A model generated the notes under the pieces. That model made no database searches, was not told the DNA's origin, and was given only the letters and a program-made list of their open reading frames with translations. 64,000 nt of DNA from DATASD01 sp035276765 (lineage in GTDB: Bacteria; Patescibacteriota; Saccharimonadia; Saccharimonadales; UBA4665): assembly GCA_035276765.1 (NCBI GenBank), contig DATELH010000002.1, positions 682,001 to 746,000 of the forward strand. Direction: 5' to 3'. Below are positions 1 to 7,898 of this stretch, piece after piece; within the stretch, counting starts at the first letter, position 1; each line of letters starts with the position of its first letter. A program made the translations under genes and the position numbers.

Positions 1-898
1 GCAACGAAACGGCGCTGTCTGCCGAGAGTTTATTTTCGTGCAGGTCGATCTGTAATCGCCAGTGGTTCGCAGCTAGCACACGGTCGACAAGCGCTTCGGG
101 GTCAGCATTTGGGTCGTTAACCCGCGCGATATGCATCGCGTTACGCATATCTGCAACCAGTATGCCTAGGTTAGAGCGCACAGACATCTCAGACACTGGC
201 ACCTCGCGTTCCCTGAACGGACGCGCATTGTTTTTAACCGTGCCGAGCTCTACTTCATAATCGCCATCAGCTGGGTGGATTTTAATTGGCTCTGCCGCGT
301 AGGGGCTGTTCTTTTCTTCAGGAGTCTTTTCCCTCTCAAGCTCATTCATGAGTACCGGAAGCGCCTCACGCGCCTTTGCAAGCGTCGTATCAAAATCGTG
401 ACGCCCTTTCACAATGAGGGTACAGCCGGTACCGGGACGGTCATCCCCTAGTCGACCACTTGCTGCAGGAAACGATAGAATAGTGCGTTCCTCGGGTACG
501 TCGGAGTTATCAGGCGTGTTATGGAATGATCCATGAAAAAGGTATGCTCTGCCATCTTCGGCTTGTTCACGTTGGCGTATTAAAGGATCAGCTATACCGC
601 GTGGACCGTATTGCATTGATCGAGGCCGCAGTGCACTTAAGCCGGGCTGCAATACGAGCGTAGAGTCGGTATAACGAGTGACGACGTCTTGATTGGTATC
701 ACGGCCGTATACATGGGTACCGGCATCGACACCAGGATATGGCGTGTATGCAAGCACATCAACATTAGGGGCTTCGCTCATAGCCTCGGGGCGCGGGACA
801 ATCTGGTCGGGGTTGGCGTAATGAAGGCCAATAAGCATATCGTTTTCGGTACGAATCGGGAAGTTGCCAGCAGGCAGAGCTCTCTCAGCGTTAGTCAT
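1..898 (-). CDS. hypothetical protein, 3' end outside window
   Basis: An open frame runs on the minus strand from an ATG at 898 to the window edge, about 299 codons without a stop (begins MTNAERALPAGNFPIRTEND). I recognise no family. The visible part is soluble-looking, with no signal peptide or membrane segment, and is rich in acidic and Arg residues. A TATAGT box at 910-905 ends 6 nt before the ATG and there is no SD, so the mRNA is probably leaderless. Function unknown. Confidence 0.75.
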   Translation of the reverse strand, partial: MTNAERALPAGNFPIRTENDMLIGLHYANPDQIVPRPEAMSEAPNVDVLAYTPYPGVDAGTHVYGRDTNQDVVTRYTDSTLVLQPGLSALRPRSMQYGPRGIADPLIRQREQAEDGRAYLFHGSFHNTPDNSDVPEERTILSFPAASGRLGDDRPGTGCTLIVKGRHDFDTTLAKAREALPVLMNELEREKTPEEKNSPYAAEPIKIHPADGDYEVELGTVKNNARPFREREVPVSEMSVRSNLGILVADMRNAMHIARVNDPNADPEALVDRVLAANHWRLQIDLHENKLSADSAVSL

Positions 899-935
899 AG
901 TGCAACTATATCATAAATAGCAGATAATTACAATG

Positions 936-3275
936 CTATTCGACGATCCAATAGTTGAAGCTATAAGTAGTGCTGTTTGCGCCGGCAGCACTCGTGGCAA
1001 AGCTCACCGTAAAGGTGGTGGCGTTCGAAGAAGCGACGTATACTTGGCGAGCCACGGAGGCAGCGTCGGTTTTGCCAACCACCACGATCGATTTAGGCGC
1101 CGCACCATATGCCTTGTTGAAGGTGATAACGGTATCGCAGGTCGAAGACGTGCCGCCGGTACCAGTAGTGATTGTAAACGAGCCAGCGACGTCGGTCGAG
1201 GCTGCGGTTACTGCCGCTGTCGGCGTAGTACCACAGTTGGCCGGCGTACCAATTGTTGGCGCTGTGGTTTGCGTGGAACCAAAGTGCGCGTTGTTGAGCA
1301 CCAATTTGGCGAAGGTTGAAGTAGTGCCCACAATCGTAATAGTCATGCCACTCGTATCGGCGGTAAAGAATGGTGTTGCAGTGCTGTTTTGCAATTGGAA
1401 AGCGGTGGCGGAATCAATGAGCGGCCGCACAATAACGCTTCCAGGTTGGCCAGCGCCGTTCGGACGGCCACCCTGGATAATCACATTACCGCCGTTATTT
1501 ACAGCGTCGGTTCCGCCATTGCCACCGTGCAGGGTCAAGTCACCGCCAACCCCAGCCGAAGCCGTCGCAATGCCCCACGAAGCCGAGCTCGCCGAAGTAA
1601 CGGTGAGCGAACCCGCACTCGTAGCAATAGTCGAGGCCGCGCTGCCTGTCACGTTAATAACGCCGCCGTTTGCCGTAATATCGCCAGCACCACTGTTCAA
1701 GGTAATGCCGCTGCCGCCGTTAATAGTGGTAGCGCCGATCTGATTGATATTGCCGATCGTCACGATTTTGGCGTTCGCGCTCCCGATACTGATAAGTGAT
1801 GCCGCCGATGACGAGCTCAAGTCGGTGACTGTCATGTCGTCGTAGTAGTGCACTTCGCCAACGGCTCCAATACTCTGCGATTCCCAGTAAGCCGAGACGG
1901 CGCCTCCAGGAGCGGTGCCCAGGCCGGTCATTTCTGTCCAGCCGGTGGTGCTGTCGGTAACTGGACTGAGCGTTACCGAACTGCTCGTACCGTTCCAGAT
2001 AATTTTTGCCTGGATGGTACGTGGCGTGGTAGCAGCGCGTACCCACAGGCTGAACAAGTATTGGTGGCCGGCGCTCACGCTGACACCTGGCAGTGTTTCG
2101 ATGATACCCCAGTTGGCAGCGTTGCCGGTTTCGGCCAGGCTAAAGCTACCGGTATGTGCTTGCGCCGAAGACTGCGCCACGGTGTTGCCAAACCAAGCGT
2201 TCATGTTGTCGAGCCCGCCTTCGAATGTCTTGTGCTCGATCACCAAACCATCGACCACACCAACGCCGGTGTCGATGTTAATGTTGCCCGAAGCTGTAGT
2301 CGAAGAATCGCCGGTTTTAATAGAGATCGACCCCGTCACGCCGGTGCTGCTGCCCGTTTGCGCTGCCAGGTTGCCAGTGCCGCCCTGAATAGTGGTTGAG
2401 CTGCCGCTCGAGCCCGAACCAAATGTTGCGTTTTGCACGCCCGCGCCCGAGCCAATTTGAATGTTGTGGTTGGAGGCCGAATTGCCGATCTGGATACCGG
2501 CTGCGCCGCTGCCGGCGTCGATATTAACAGTGTTAGTGGCGTTCGCATTACTGCCAATGTTTACACTGCCTGCGCCCGAAGTGGCCACATTTACAGTGGT
2601 GCCACTTTGGTTCAAGAGCGAACCGGCCAAAGAGTCGGCACCAGTAAACATGGCAATAACCCCGGCGGTGCCGTTGGCGGTTACATTGCCACCGCCGCCA
2701 TTAATGTTCGTAACACTGCTGTTACCGCCCACGTTCGTAATATTCTGAATAATCGTCGTGCCCTGTAAGTAAACAAACTGTGAACCGTTAAAAAGCGCCA
2801 CGTCATTGGCGTTTTGGTCGTAGTACAGCTGGCCTTTCACCGGACTGCTCGGTTGCGAGGTAGGCTGCAGCACCAAGGAGTTACTCACTACTACTTGCCC
2901 GTTCACGGTGAGTGTGTTTGTGGTCTGCGAAATGGCGGCAGCCAGTTGCTGGCTCAGTGCTGGCAGTGCGATACTTTGCGGCTTTACTCGGGTGCCGGCG
3001 TCAGCCACGGTGCCTTTTTGGGAAGTTTTGGCCTTGACGTTCAATGCCAAAAAGATGCCAACAGCAACACCAACAACCAGCACCGTAACTGCCAAGATGC
3101 GGCGCCAGGACACATGGCGCGGCGGCTTAGGCAGCTCGGCTTGGGTAACCGTGCCTTCGCCACCCAACGGGATGGGGTCAAGCGACGCACCACCCACAAC
3201 ACTCGGGTCCGATTGCAAGCTGTGCTCGTCGGCTGGTTCGGTCGGTAGTGGCTGGTTAGCTGGTTCGTCGTTCAT
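936..3275 (-). CDS. large N-terminally anchored, beta-repeat surface protein
   Basis: 779 aa. A short Pro/Glu-rich cytoplasmic head (1-57) precedes one membrane segment (about 59-80) and a long Gly/Ser/Thr/Asn-rich exterior. Much of it consists of short repeats of the type INGGSGITLNSGAGDI or VNIGSNAN, as in beta-helices and phage-fibre stalks. Residues about 350-490 look like a carbohydrate-binding jelly roll (FEGGLDNMNAW, a TGSFSLAETG segment, and HYYDDMTVTD at the end). The last 110 residues resemble a fibre-tip domain, with two Cys that could pair. Likely an adhesin or surface fibre, plausibly for host attachment; this is inferred from architecture only. The start has an A-rich leader and no SD. 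Confidence 0.75.
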   Translation of the reverse strand: MNDEPANQPLPTEPADEHSLQSDPSVVGGASLDPIPLGGEGTVTQAELPKPPRHVSWRRILAVTVLVVGVAVGIFLALNVKAKTSQKGTVADAGTRVKPQSIALPALSQQLAAAISQTTNTLTVNGQVVVSNSLVLQPTSQPSSPVKGQLYYDQNANDVALFNGSQFVYLQGTTIIQNITNVGGNSSVTNINGGGGNVTANGTAGVIAMFTGADSLAGSLLNQSGTTVNVATSGAGSVNIGSNANATNTVNIDAGSGAAGIQIGNSASNHNIQIGSGAGVQNATFGSGSSGSSTTIQGGTGNLAAQTGSSTGVTGSISIKTGDSSTTASGNINIDTGVGVVDGLVIEHKTFEGGLDNMNAWFGNTVAQSSAQAHTGSFSLAETGNAANWGIIETLPGVSVSAGHQYLFSLWVRAATTPRTIQAKIIWNGTSSSVTLSPVTDSTTGWTEMTGLGTAPGGAVSAYWESQSIGAVGEVHYYDDMTVTDLSSSSAASLISIGSANAKIVTIGNINQIGATTINGGSGITLNSGAGDITANGGVINVTGSAASTIATSAGSLTVTSASSASWGIATASAGVGGDLTLHGGNGGTDAVNNGGNVIIQGGRPNGAGQPGSVIVRPLIDSATAFQLQNSTATPFFTADTSGMTITIVGTTSTFAKLVLNNAHFGSTQTTAPTIGTPANCGTTPTAAVTAASTDVAGSFTITTGTGGTSSTCDTVITFNKAYGAAPKSIVVVGKTDAASVARQVYVASSNATTFTVSFATSAAGANSTTYSFNYWIVE

Positions 3276-3352
3276 ATTTTTTATTTTTAGGTTTTTGTTT
3301 GTCGTTCTAGATAAACATTAGCATAGTTTATGAATTTCGTCAATGTTATGCG

Positions 3353-4198
3353 CTAAACTACCAAAACGACATACACCACTACTGTTGTTATAACCAGCAA
3401 GCCCATGGCTGCAATGATGACGTCTACCAACCCCTTCCGCAGTGCGCCTTGTGCCAGCGGATTGCGTCCAAGCGAGATTAAGCCGCTGCGAATAGCGGTC
3501 GAAAGAATCACAATAATCGCGATAAAACCGAGCAGCAGCGCGGCCGCGCCAAGGAGTACCCGAATTGGCGTCACTTGGCGCCCGGCAATCGTGTTAGCCA
3601 CCGACTGCAAAAACGGCGGTACAAACGACGCTATTGTCCCTTGCGCCGCGGGCGCTGAATAATGGCTCACATTCACACCAATCGGCAACAAGCCCACTTT
3701 TATGGTTTCAGTTTTGCCATCTTTATCGGTGACGGTGCGCGCCACTGTCGTTACCGTATCGAGGCCAGCTTGCGCAGTACCAACGATTTCGGTGGCCTCA
3801 AGCGCCTTCATGCCGATACCACTTACCGGTGAGGCGGTGATTTTATCGCCAGCCTTTACGTCGCCGTTCAGGTTGCTCACCAAGGCTTCAGTGGAGCCGT
3901 TCACGACTACCTGTGCGTTGTTTTGGCCAGCGGAAAGCTCCACGAGCGGTTTGTCGGCGGCGACACCGATCAAGTTTGTCACATTATCGTTGTTGGCGGG
4001 CTCGACTTCGGTGGAACTCGAAGCTACCAAGCTCAAAAGCACACCCTTTGTAACTTCGGTAGAATTGGTTTTGTAGCCTTGTGAAATCGCGCCCGTCGCA
4101 CCGACAGCCACAGGTGCCAGCAACAAAGCGAGACCGCCAGCCAGCCCAATCTTTCGAACGGCTCGCGATATGGTGGTAGTTACAGAAAAAATGCCCAT
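3353..4198 (-). CDS. membrane protein with N-terminal signal and two C-terminal helices
   Basis: 281 aa from the chosen ATG at 4198 (MGIFSVTTTISR). An upstream ATG at 4255 is open but lies in the promoter: TATACA at 4212-4207 ends 8 nt before 4198, as in the window's other leaderless genes. Residues about 17-36 are a signal or membrane segment ending VGATGA. The middle is an exported beta-rich region (KAGDKITASP). Two membrane helices lie near the C-terminus, separated by a loop with SLGRNPLAQG. It sits just upstream of the large surface protein on the same strand, so an envelope role with it is likely. No known family recognised. Confidence 0.7.
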   Translation of the reverse strand: MGIFSVTTTISRAVRKIGLAGGLALLLAPVAVGATGAISQGYKTNSTEVTKGVLLSLVASSSTEVEPANNDNVTNLIGVAADKPLVELSAGQNNAQVVVNGSTEALVSNLNGDVKAGDKITASPVSGIGMKALEATEIVGTAQAGLDTVTTVARTVTDKDGKTETIKVGLLPIGVNVSHYSAPAAQGTIASFVPPFLQSVANTIAGRQVTPIRVLLGAAALLLGFIAIIVILSTAIRSGLISLGRNPLAQGALRKGLVDVIIAAMGLLVITTVVVYVVLVV

Positions 4199-4388
4199 GG
4201 TTTTTATGTATAAGAGTTCTTTTATATAGTACAGGTAAACCATAAGCATCGCCACACCTTGTTGCGCGCAAGTGATGGCGTAGTACCTAAAAACAATCGA
4301 TAATCTTTGTAGTTCGGGTTTCGATTGCCTTTTTAGTCAATTATATCCACAGCCATACTCAGCACTTCCCGATTTCGCGTACCTCTGT

Positions 4389-4400
4389 TAAAATAGGCAC
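4389..4400 (+). promoter_or_regulatory. native ychF leaderless promoter (-10 box)
   Basis: TAAAAT at 4389-4394 is followed by 6 nt and then ATG at 4401. The spacing matches the window's other leaderless starts. Before the element inserted this would have driven ychF. It now drives only a 12-codon stub pointing into the element. Confidence 0.6.
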
Positions 4401-4436
4401 ATGGCTTCACTTTCTATTGGTACACATATCTTGTAA
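4401..4436 (+). pseudogene. ychF: 5' stub of ychF severed by the integrative element
   Basis: ATG GCT TCA CTT TCT ATT GG at 4401-4420 encodes MASLSIG. It then runs into element DNA and stops (MASLSIGTHIL). Joined to position 11884 it gives MASLSIGIVGLPNVGKST, the usual YchF start. The shared ATTGG (4416-4420 and 11879-11883) marks the junction. This is the natural 5' end of ychF, now detached from the gene. Confidence 0.85.
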
Positions 4437-4442
4437 CCCAAC
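4416..4442 (+). other. attL: left junction with right half of attP
   Basis: Host ychF sequence up to ATTGG (4416-4420) meets element sequence. The element arm 4421-4442, read on the minus strand, begins GTTGGGTTACAAG. It mirrors GTTGGTTTAAATG at 11860-11872, at equal distance from a central GG dinucleotide (4419-4420 and 11882-11883). 13 of 22 arm positions match, 12 of them in the outer 16. That symmetry is expected of a serine-integrase attP with a GG crossover. Confidence 0.75.
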
Positions 4443-4546
4443 AGCCCTTTGAGCTTAAACTGACTATGCCACCGACGGACAGAGGTGGTCGTGGCTACTC
4501 CGACGAATTAGTAGCTACAGCAATAGAAGAACTTTCTACGAAATAA
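4418..4546 (+). pseudogene. displaced 3' coding end of the serine recombinase
   Basis: In the circular element, position 11883 joins 4421. The recombinase frame then continues ...NW|YTYLVTQQPFELKL... for 41 codons to TAA at 4544-4546, ending ATAIEELSTK. No other gene occupies 4437-4535, and the frame stops just inside the convergent gene ending at 4536. It is therefore the authentic C-terminus of the recombinase, separated from the rest of the gene by integration. The unintegrated enzyme would be 585 aa, against 557 aa in the integrated arrangement. Confidence 0.82.
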
Positions 4547-5183
4547 AACCTCTTGCTATATGCAGGAGTACCCCAACAAAAACTAACCCTAAGCCAAGTA
4601 GAAGCAGCCACACTGAACGAGCAAGTATAAGTAGGTGGGGCTTTTTTCGTAATTCCTCAAACATAGCTTCTAGTGAAGTAGTGCTTTGTTGTGGTTGAGC
4701 TTCGGACGCAATAAGTGCTTCAATGACTGACTTTTCTAACTGTGGTATATCAGCAGTAATTTTTTGACTGTCAGCTAAGGTATTCGCTACAGACAGATAA
4801 TCCCTTGCCTTTTGCTTTTCGCCAATTAATGCACAATACCTTGCAGCAGATAAATAGGTTGCAGGCCACTCAGGATAAAGTTTCAGATTAACTTCTATGT
4901 GAGACTTTATGTCATTTATCGCTCCCACCTGCTCTAAAGCAAGAGCTGCGTACACACCCATACCCATAGTATCGGGCGAATTAAGCATAGAGAATCTGCT
5001 GAAGCCCGGAGAAGAATAACTCAGGTACAGAGCGTCTAACTTAGTCGCTTTTGTCTGCTTGGTTCGTTTCGTGGAATGAATGAGCATATAAAAAGCACTT
5101 ATTCCGCCGATTAAGGCCGCAATTAAACCAGCCTGTACAGCACTATTTGCAAGGGTTTTCAATATTTCTGTTATGGATTGCAC
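4536..5183 (-). CDS. element-encoded protein with N- and C-terminal membrane helices
   Basis: 215 aa with a GTG start. TATATT lies 9 nt upstream with no SD, so it is probably leaderless. Residues about 10-36 form a membrane helix, followed by a basic KRTKQTKATK stretch. A helical middle domain (about 60-170, ALEQVGAINDIKSHIEVNLKLYPEW...YLSAARYCALIGEKQKARDYL) reads like TPR-type repeats. A second helix lies at about 187-210. Divergent from the 5234 gene. No known family; a membrane-bound scaffold or sensor is possible but unsupported. Confidence 0.7.
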   Translation of the reverse strand: MQSITEILKTLANSAVQAGLIAALIGGISAFYMLIHSTKRTKQTKATKLDALYLSYSSPGFSRFSMLNSPDTMGMGVYAALALEQVGAINDIKSHIEVNLKLYPEWPATYLSAARYCALIGEKQKARDYLSVANTLADSQKITADIPQLEKSVIEALIASEAQPQQSTTSLEAMFEELRKKPHLLILARSVWLLLLGLGLVFVGVLLHIARGFIS

Positions 5184-5219
5184 TACACATAGAATATAAC
5201 GCTTTATGCACTTCCAAGC

Positions 5220-5225
5220 TATAAT
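5220..5225 (+). promoter_or_regulatory. -10 box TATAAT of the 5234 gene
   Basis: A perfect TATAAT ends 8 nt before ATG 5234. A nearer in-frame ATG at 5228 would lie upstream of the expected transcription start, so 5234 is preferred. Confidence 0.6.
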
Positions 5226-5233
5226 TTATGCAA

Positions 5234-6004
5234 ATGTCCAGTACACCAACAGCACAAACGGCAATAGATATTCTTGAACGGCTTAAGGATAAGGTAGGTA
5301 CAGCAGCTTTAGCCTACTGGATCACTCCCAACAGTATTCTCACGCTTAGTGGAGCTAGAGCCTACTGCGACGGCGTCTTCTATCACTCCAGCAAGAAACA
5401 GCTTGCAGAATGGACAGCCGAGATGACTCAATCCATAGATGCTCTCAAAACGATAACCGATATATATTTTGCTGAAGCAAAGGTTGATAAATCTACATCT
5501 AAGGAAGATTACGCCGGTTATGACGCTGTATTCACTAACGGATTGAACTTTGTGCTAGATAGTACCCAACTCCTTGGTGATAGTAAGCTCAACCTTACCA
5601 AGCAAAGGCTAAGTGGTGAAAAGCTGGTAGAAGCTATGTGCAGACTACTTGAACAAGATGGGCGTTTACAGCAATTCAATAAAGAAAACTTAAACCACAT
5701 AGCATTTGGTCTATTAGTTGGCTACCCCGATAAAGCAATTCTTGGCTCAGTATCCGACTGGGAAAAAGACGATCCATTTGCCGAGCCGTTAATAGACGCC
5801 GACATTAGGGGTTCTGGGTATTATATTTGCCCTCGCCCAGTCTACTCATATCCACGCCACTTGGTAACTGATAGCGACATAACTGCCCACGAACAGTTGT
5901 GGTCTAGTATTCTGCACGATTTTTATACTTCTAGCTTTCACGAAACTTTAGCAAAAGACCCCGACTTTAAGTCAAAAGCTAAAGAGTTAGGATTGTATAG
6001 GTAA
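5234..6004 (+). CDS. element cargo, unknown soluble protein
   Basis: 256 aa beginning MSSTPTAQTAIDILERLKDK. Leaderless by promoter position. Mostly helical and soluble, with no recognised motif or catalytic signature. Its C-terminal part contains YYICPRPVYSYPRHLVTDSD and ends in a basic helix. It sits between a divergent membrane protein and a convergent gene 2 nt away. Codon use is A/T-rich, like the rest of the element. Function unknown. Confidence 0.7.
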   Translation: MSSTPTAQTAIDILERLKDKVGTAALAYWITPNSILTLSGARAYCDGVFYHSSKKQLAEWTAEMTQSIDALKTITDIYFAEAKVDKSTSKEDYAGYDAVFTNGLNFVLDSTQLLGDSKLNLTKQRLSGEKLVEAMCRLLEQDGRLQQFNKENLNHIAFGLLVGYPDKAILGSVSDWEKDDPFAEPLIDADIRGSGYYICPRPVYSYPRHLVTDSDITAHEQLWSSILHDFYTSSFHETLAKDPDFKSKAKELGLYR

Positions 6005-6006
6005 GC

Positions 6007-7332
6007 TTAGCTTTTTGGGCGTTTGTTGAGCTTACGTAGTTCGTCTAACGTGTAGCTTTTAGACAGCCTGTCGCCTGTTTCTTCGTCAAATGCTGCAACT
6101 TCTGCCAGACCAGTAGTAGGATCAATGCCCATAAATGTCCACTGGTGTTCTGCTTCACCCGAAGAACGCTGGACCGTAACCCAGTCGCCCTGCTCAAAGC
6201 CAGAACCTACACCCATGTCAAGTGCTTGTTCGGGCTTACTGAGTGCTTCAAACCTTACAAACCCTGCTTGATGCGGAAATAATCTACCCCGTTTTAGTTC
6301 GGCTTCTTTCATTCGTGTGATGTCAGCTTGAAATTTTTCAATTTGCTCCTCTGTTGCACCGTGAGCACGGAAGTTAGAAATAACCGTTTCCTCTTGCTTA
6401 TCTCGCTCTGCCTGTGCTTGTTTCAGTTCCTCAAGCGGATTTGCTACTAACTCTGATTTAGTGGCAATGGTTTCGGCGTCTTGTCCGGTTTCGGCAACGG
6501 GGTTCATTGCTGCGTAAAGTTGCAGGGTTTCAACCATTCTAGAACGGTTTGGGTAGGTGTCAGGGTTATATTCAGGAGAATAAAGTGGTGGCATCTCAAC
6601 ACCGATAGAACGTAACACATCTGCGTCCTCAGCAGAGAGTGTATTGAGACTGTGGCGTGCTGTTTGCTCAGATACTACATTAAACGTTCTCTCAAGATAA
6701 GTTTTAGTTTCTCTGTTAGGATCATGCTCACCACGAATGCGGGGCAAAACCATTTCCTCAAAGTATACTGGCTGCCCGTCCAACATGCCCTTGTAGACCT
6801 TTTTAATTCCACCGCCTTCACCGACATCGCTACGCAGAACTTCTGCGCCAGTGGCATGTAGCAAACCCGTAACCATAACATTTGTTTGCTCTGGGTCGTC
6901 TACAATTTCACGCTCTGGCCAACTATCATCACGTAACGTTTCGTATTCTTCTTTGGTTAAATTATCACCCTCAAAGCGTATGTCATTTAGGTTGTAGCCA
7001 GCCTTGATATTTAACCTACCGAAACCACTGTGTTCTGGCTGAGCCTGTTTAGCTCTAATCATCGCAAGATTGCTCTTTAAGTGCTGTTGGAGTTTCTCCC
7101 CGTCTTGCTGAGAGCCTAGCATTGTATCAAGAGTACCCAGTATCTCATCTTGATTGGCTGGCTGTTCAACGGTTACTTCTGTTGGTTCAAGAACCCAGCT
7201 TGGTGCAACTTCATTAACGTAACGCAAGGCTTCATTTATGGCAGTAGCGTCTTTATTTAATGCACTCTCGGCTTGCCCATGTTCAATAGGTTGCTGTGGT
7301 TGTTCTGGTTGTGGGAATTGTTCTTGGCTCAT
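6007..7332 (-). CDS. element cargo, unknown 441-aa acidic protein
   Basis: 441 aa. A Gln/Pro-rich disordered head (MSQEQFPQPEQPQQP) is followed by a mostly helical soluble body. A coiled-coil-like stretch lies at about 300-350 (LEELKQAQAERDKQEETV). A small C-terminal domain (about 375-441) contains GDWVTVQRSSGEAEHQWTF and ends in KLNKRPKS; it looks like an SH3-type beta barrel. No catalytic motif was recognised. It has a consensus promoter and an A-rich leader without SD. Function unknown. Confidence 0.7.
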   Translation of the reverse strand: MSQEQFPQPEQPQQPIEHGQAESALNKDATAINEALRYVNEVAPSWVLEPTEVTVEQPANQDEILGTLDTMLGSQQDGEKLQQHLKSNLAMIRAKQAQPEHSGFGRLNIKAGYNLNDIRFEGDNLTKEEYETLRDDSWPEREIVDDPEQTNVMVTGLLHATGAEVLRSDVGEGGGIKKVYKGMLDGQPVYFEEMVLPRIRGEHDPNRETKTYLERTFNVVSEQTARHSLNTLSAEDADVLRSIGVEMPPLYSPEYNPDTYPNRSRMVETLQLYAAMNPVAETGQDAETIATKSELVANPLEELKQAQAERDKQEETVISNFRAHGATEEQIEKFQADITRMKEAELKRGRLFPHQAGFVRFEALSKPEQALDMGVGSGFEQGDWVTVQRSSGEAEHQWTFMGIDPTTGLAEVAAFDEETGDRLSKSYTLDELRKLNKRPKS

Positions 7333-7366
7333 TATTCTATTTTTATTTTAGTACTTTATGGTTTTA

Positions 7367-7395
7367 ATAGTAGCAAATTTTTGCCTTTTTGTCAA
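7367..7395 (-). promoter_or_regulatory. consensus sigma-70 promoter for the 6007-7332 gene
   Basis: On the minus strand TTGACA (7395-7390), a 17-bp spacer and TACTAT (7372-7367) lie about 35 nt before ATG 7332. One of the few promoters here with both a -35 and a -10 box and a real 5' leader. Confidence 0.7.
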
Positions 7396-7572
7396 GTATT
7401 TGCCTATGAACTTACAAGTCTCGTTCACCTAATCGCTAATTATTATTAAGAGTGTCGTCGGATATGGTTTTTTCCAGAATTTTCACCCCTCAACGCCATT
7501 TTTCGTTATTCATAAATCTTAGGGTTATCGGACACCAACTTCTAGAAATCATGTACCACGCAACTAGTTTAG

Positions 7573-7806
7573 CTAGAAAGATGTACGAAAATTAAACGAC
7601 ACTTTGTTTGCGTTGTTCTGAGCCTGAGCGATTATTTCAGCGAAGATTGGTTCGTTCTTTAAGTAGTAATAGTAAGTGCTTCTGCAAATCCGTGCCTTAT
7701 TACACGCATCACTGATACTGTAGTTCTGCTGGACAGCAACTGCTATTTTATCAACTGTTTTGGTATTGAATTTTGATGGTCTCCCCACAGCGTTTTTGAT
7801 AGCCAT
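7573..7806 (-). CDS. small helix-turn-helix protein (terminase-small-subunit-like fold)
   Basis: 77 aa with a strong SD (GAGAGGAGTT) before ATG 7806. Residues 8-60 (GRPSKFNTKTVDKI...SISDACNKARICRSTYYYYLKN) match the Arg-Pro-Ser-Lys plus HTH pattern of phage terminase small subunits and transposase-like DNA-binding proteins. The usual downstream helical domain is absent, so this is a free-standing DNA-binding head or a decayed gene. Divergent from the 7899 gene; it could regulate that promoter. Confidence 0.7.
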   Translation of the reverse strand: MAIKNAVGRPSKFNTKTVDKIAVAVQQNYSISDACNKARICRSTYYYYLKNEPIFAEIIAQAQNNANKVSFNFRTSF

Positions 7807-7883
7807 AATAACTCCTCTCTTATTGTATTAGTCCCTATTCTTATTATCTCAGATGGGGGCATTAAGGATCGCTGGTAATAACC

Positions 7884-7889
7884 TATAAT
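7884..7889 (+). promoter_or_regulatory. -10 box TATAAT of the 7899 gene
   Basis: TATAAT followed by 9 nt and ATG, with no SD; leaderless arrangement. Confidence 0.6.
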
Positions 7890-7898
7890 GTTGAATAA

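Noticed and set aside
970..2768. Several plus-strand open frames opposite the large surface protein
   Set aside because: Low-complexity reverse complements of a Gly/Ala/Thr-rich gene; no SD, no -10 box and no recognisable motif.
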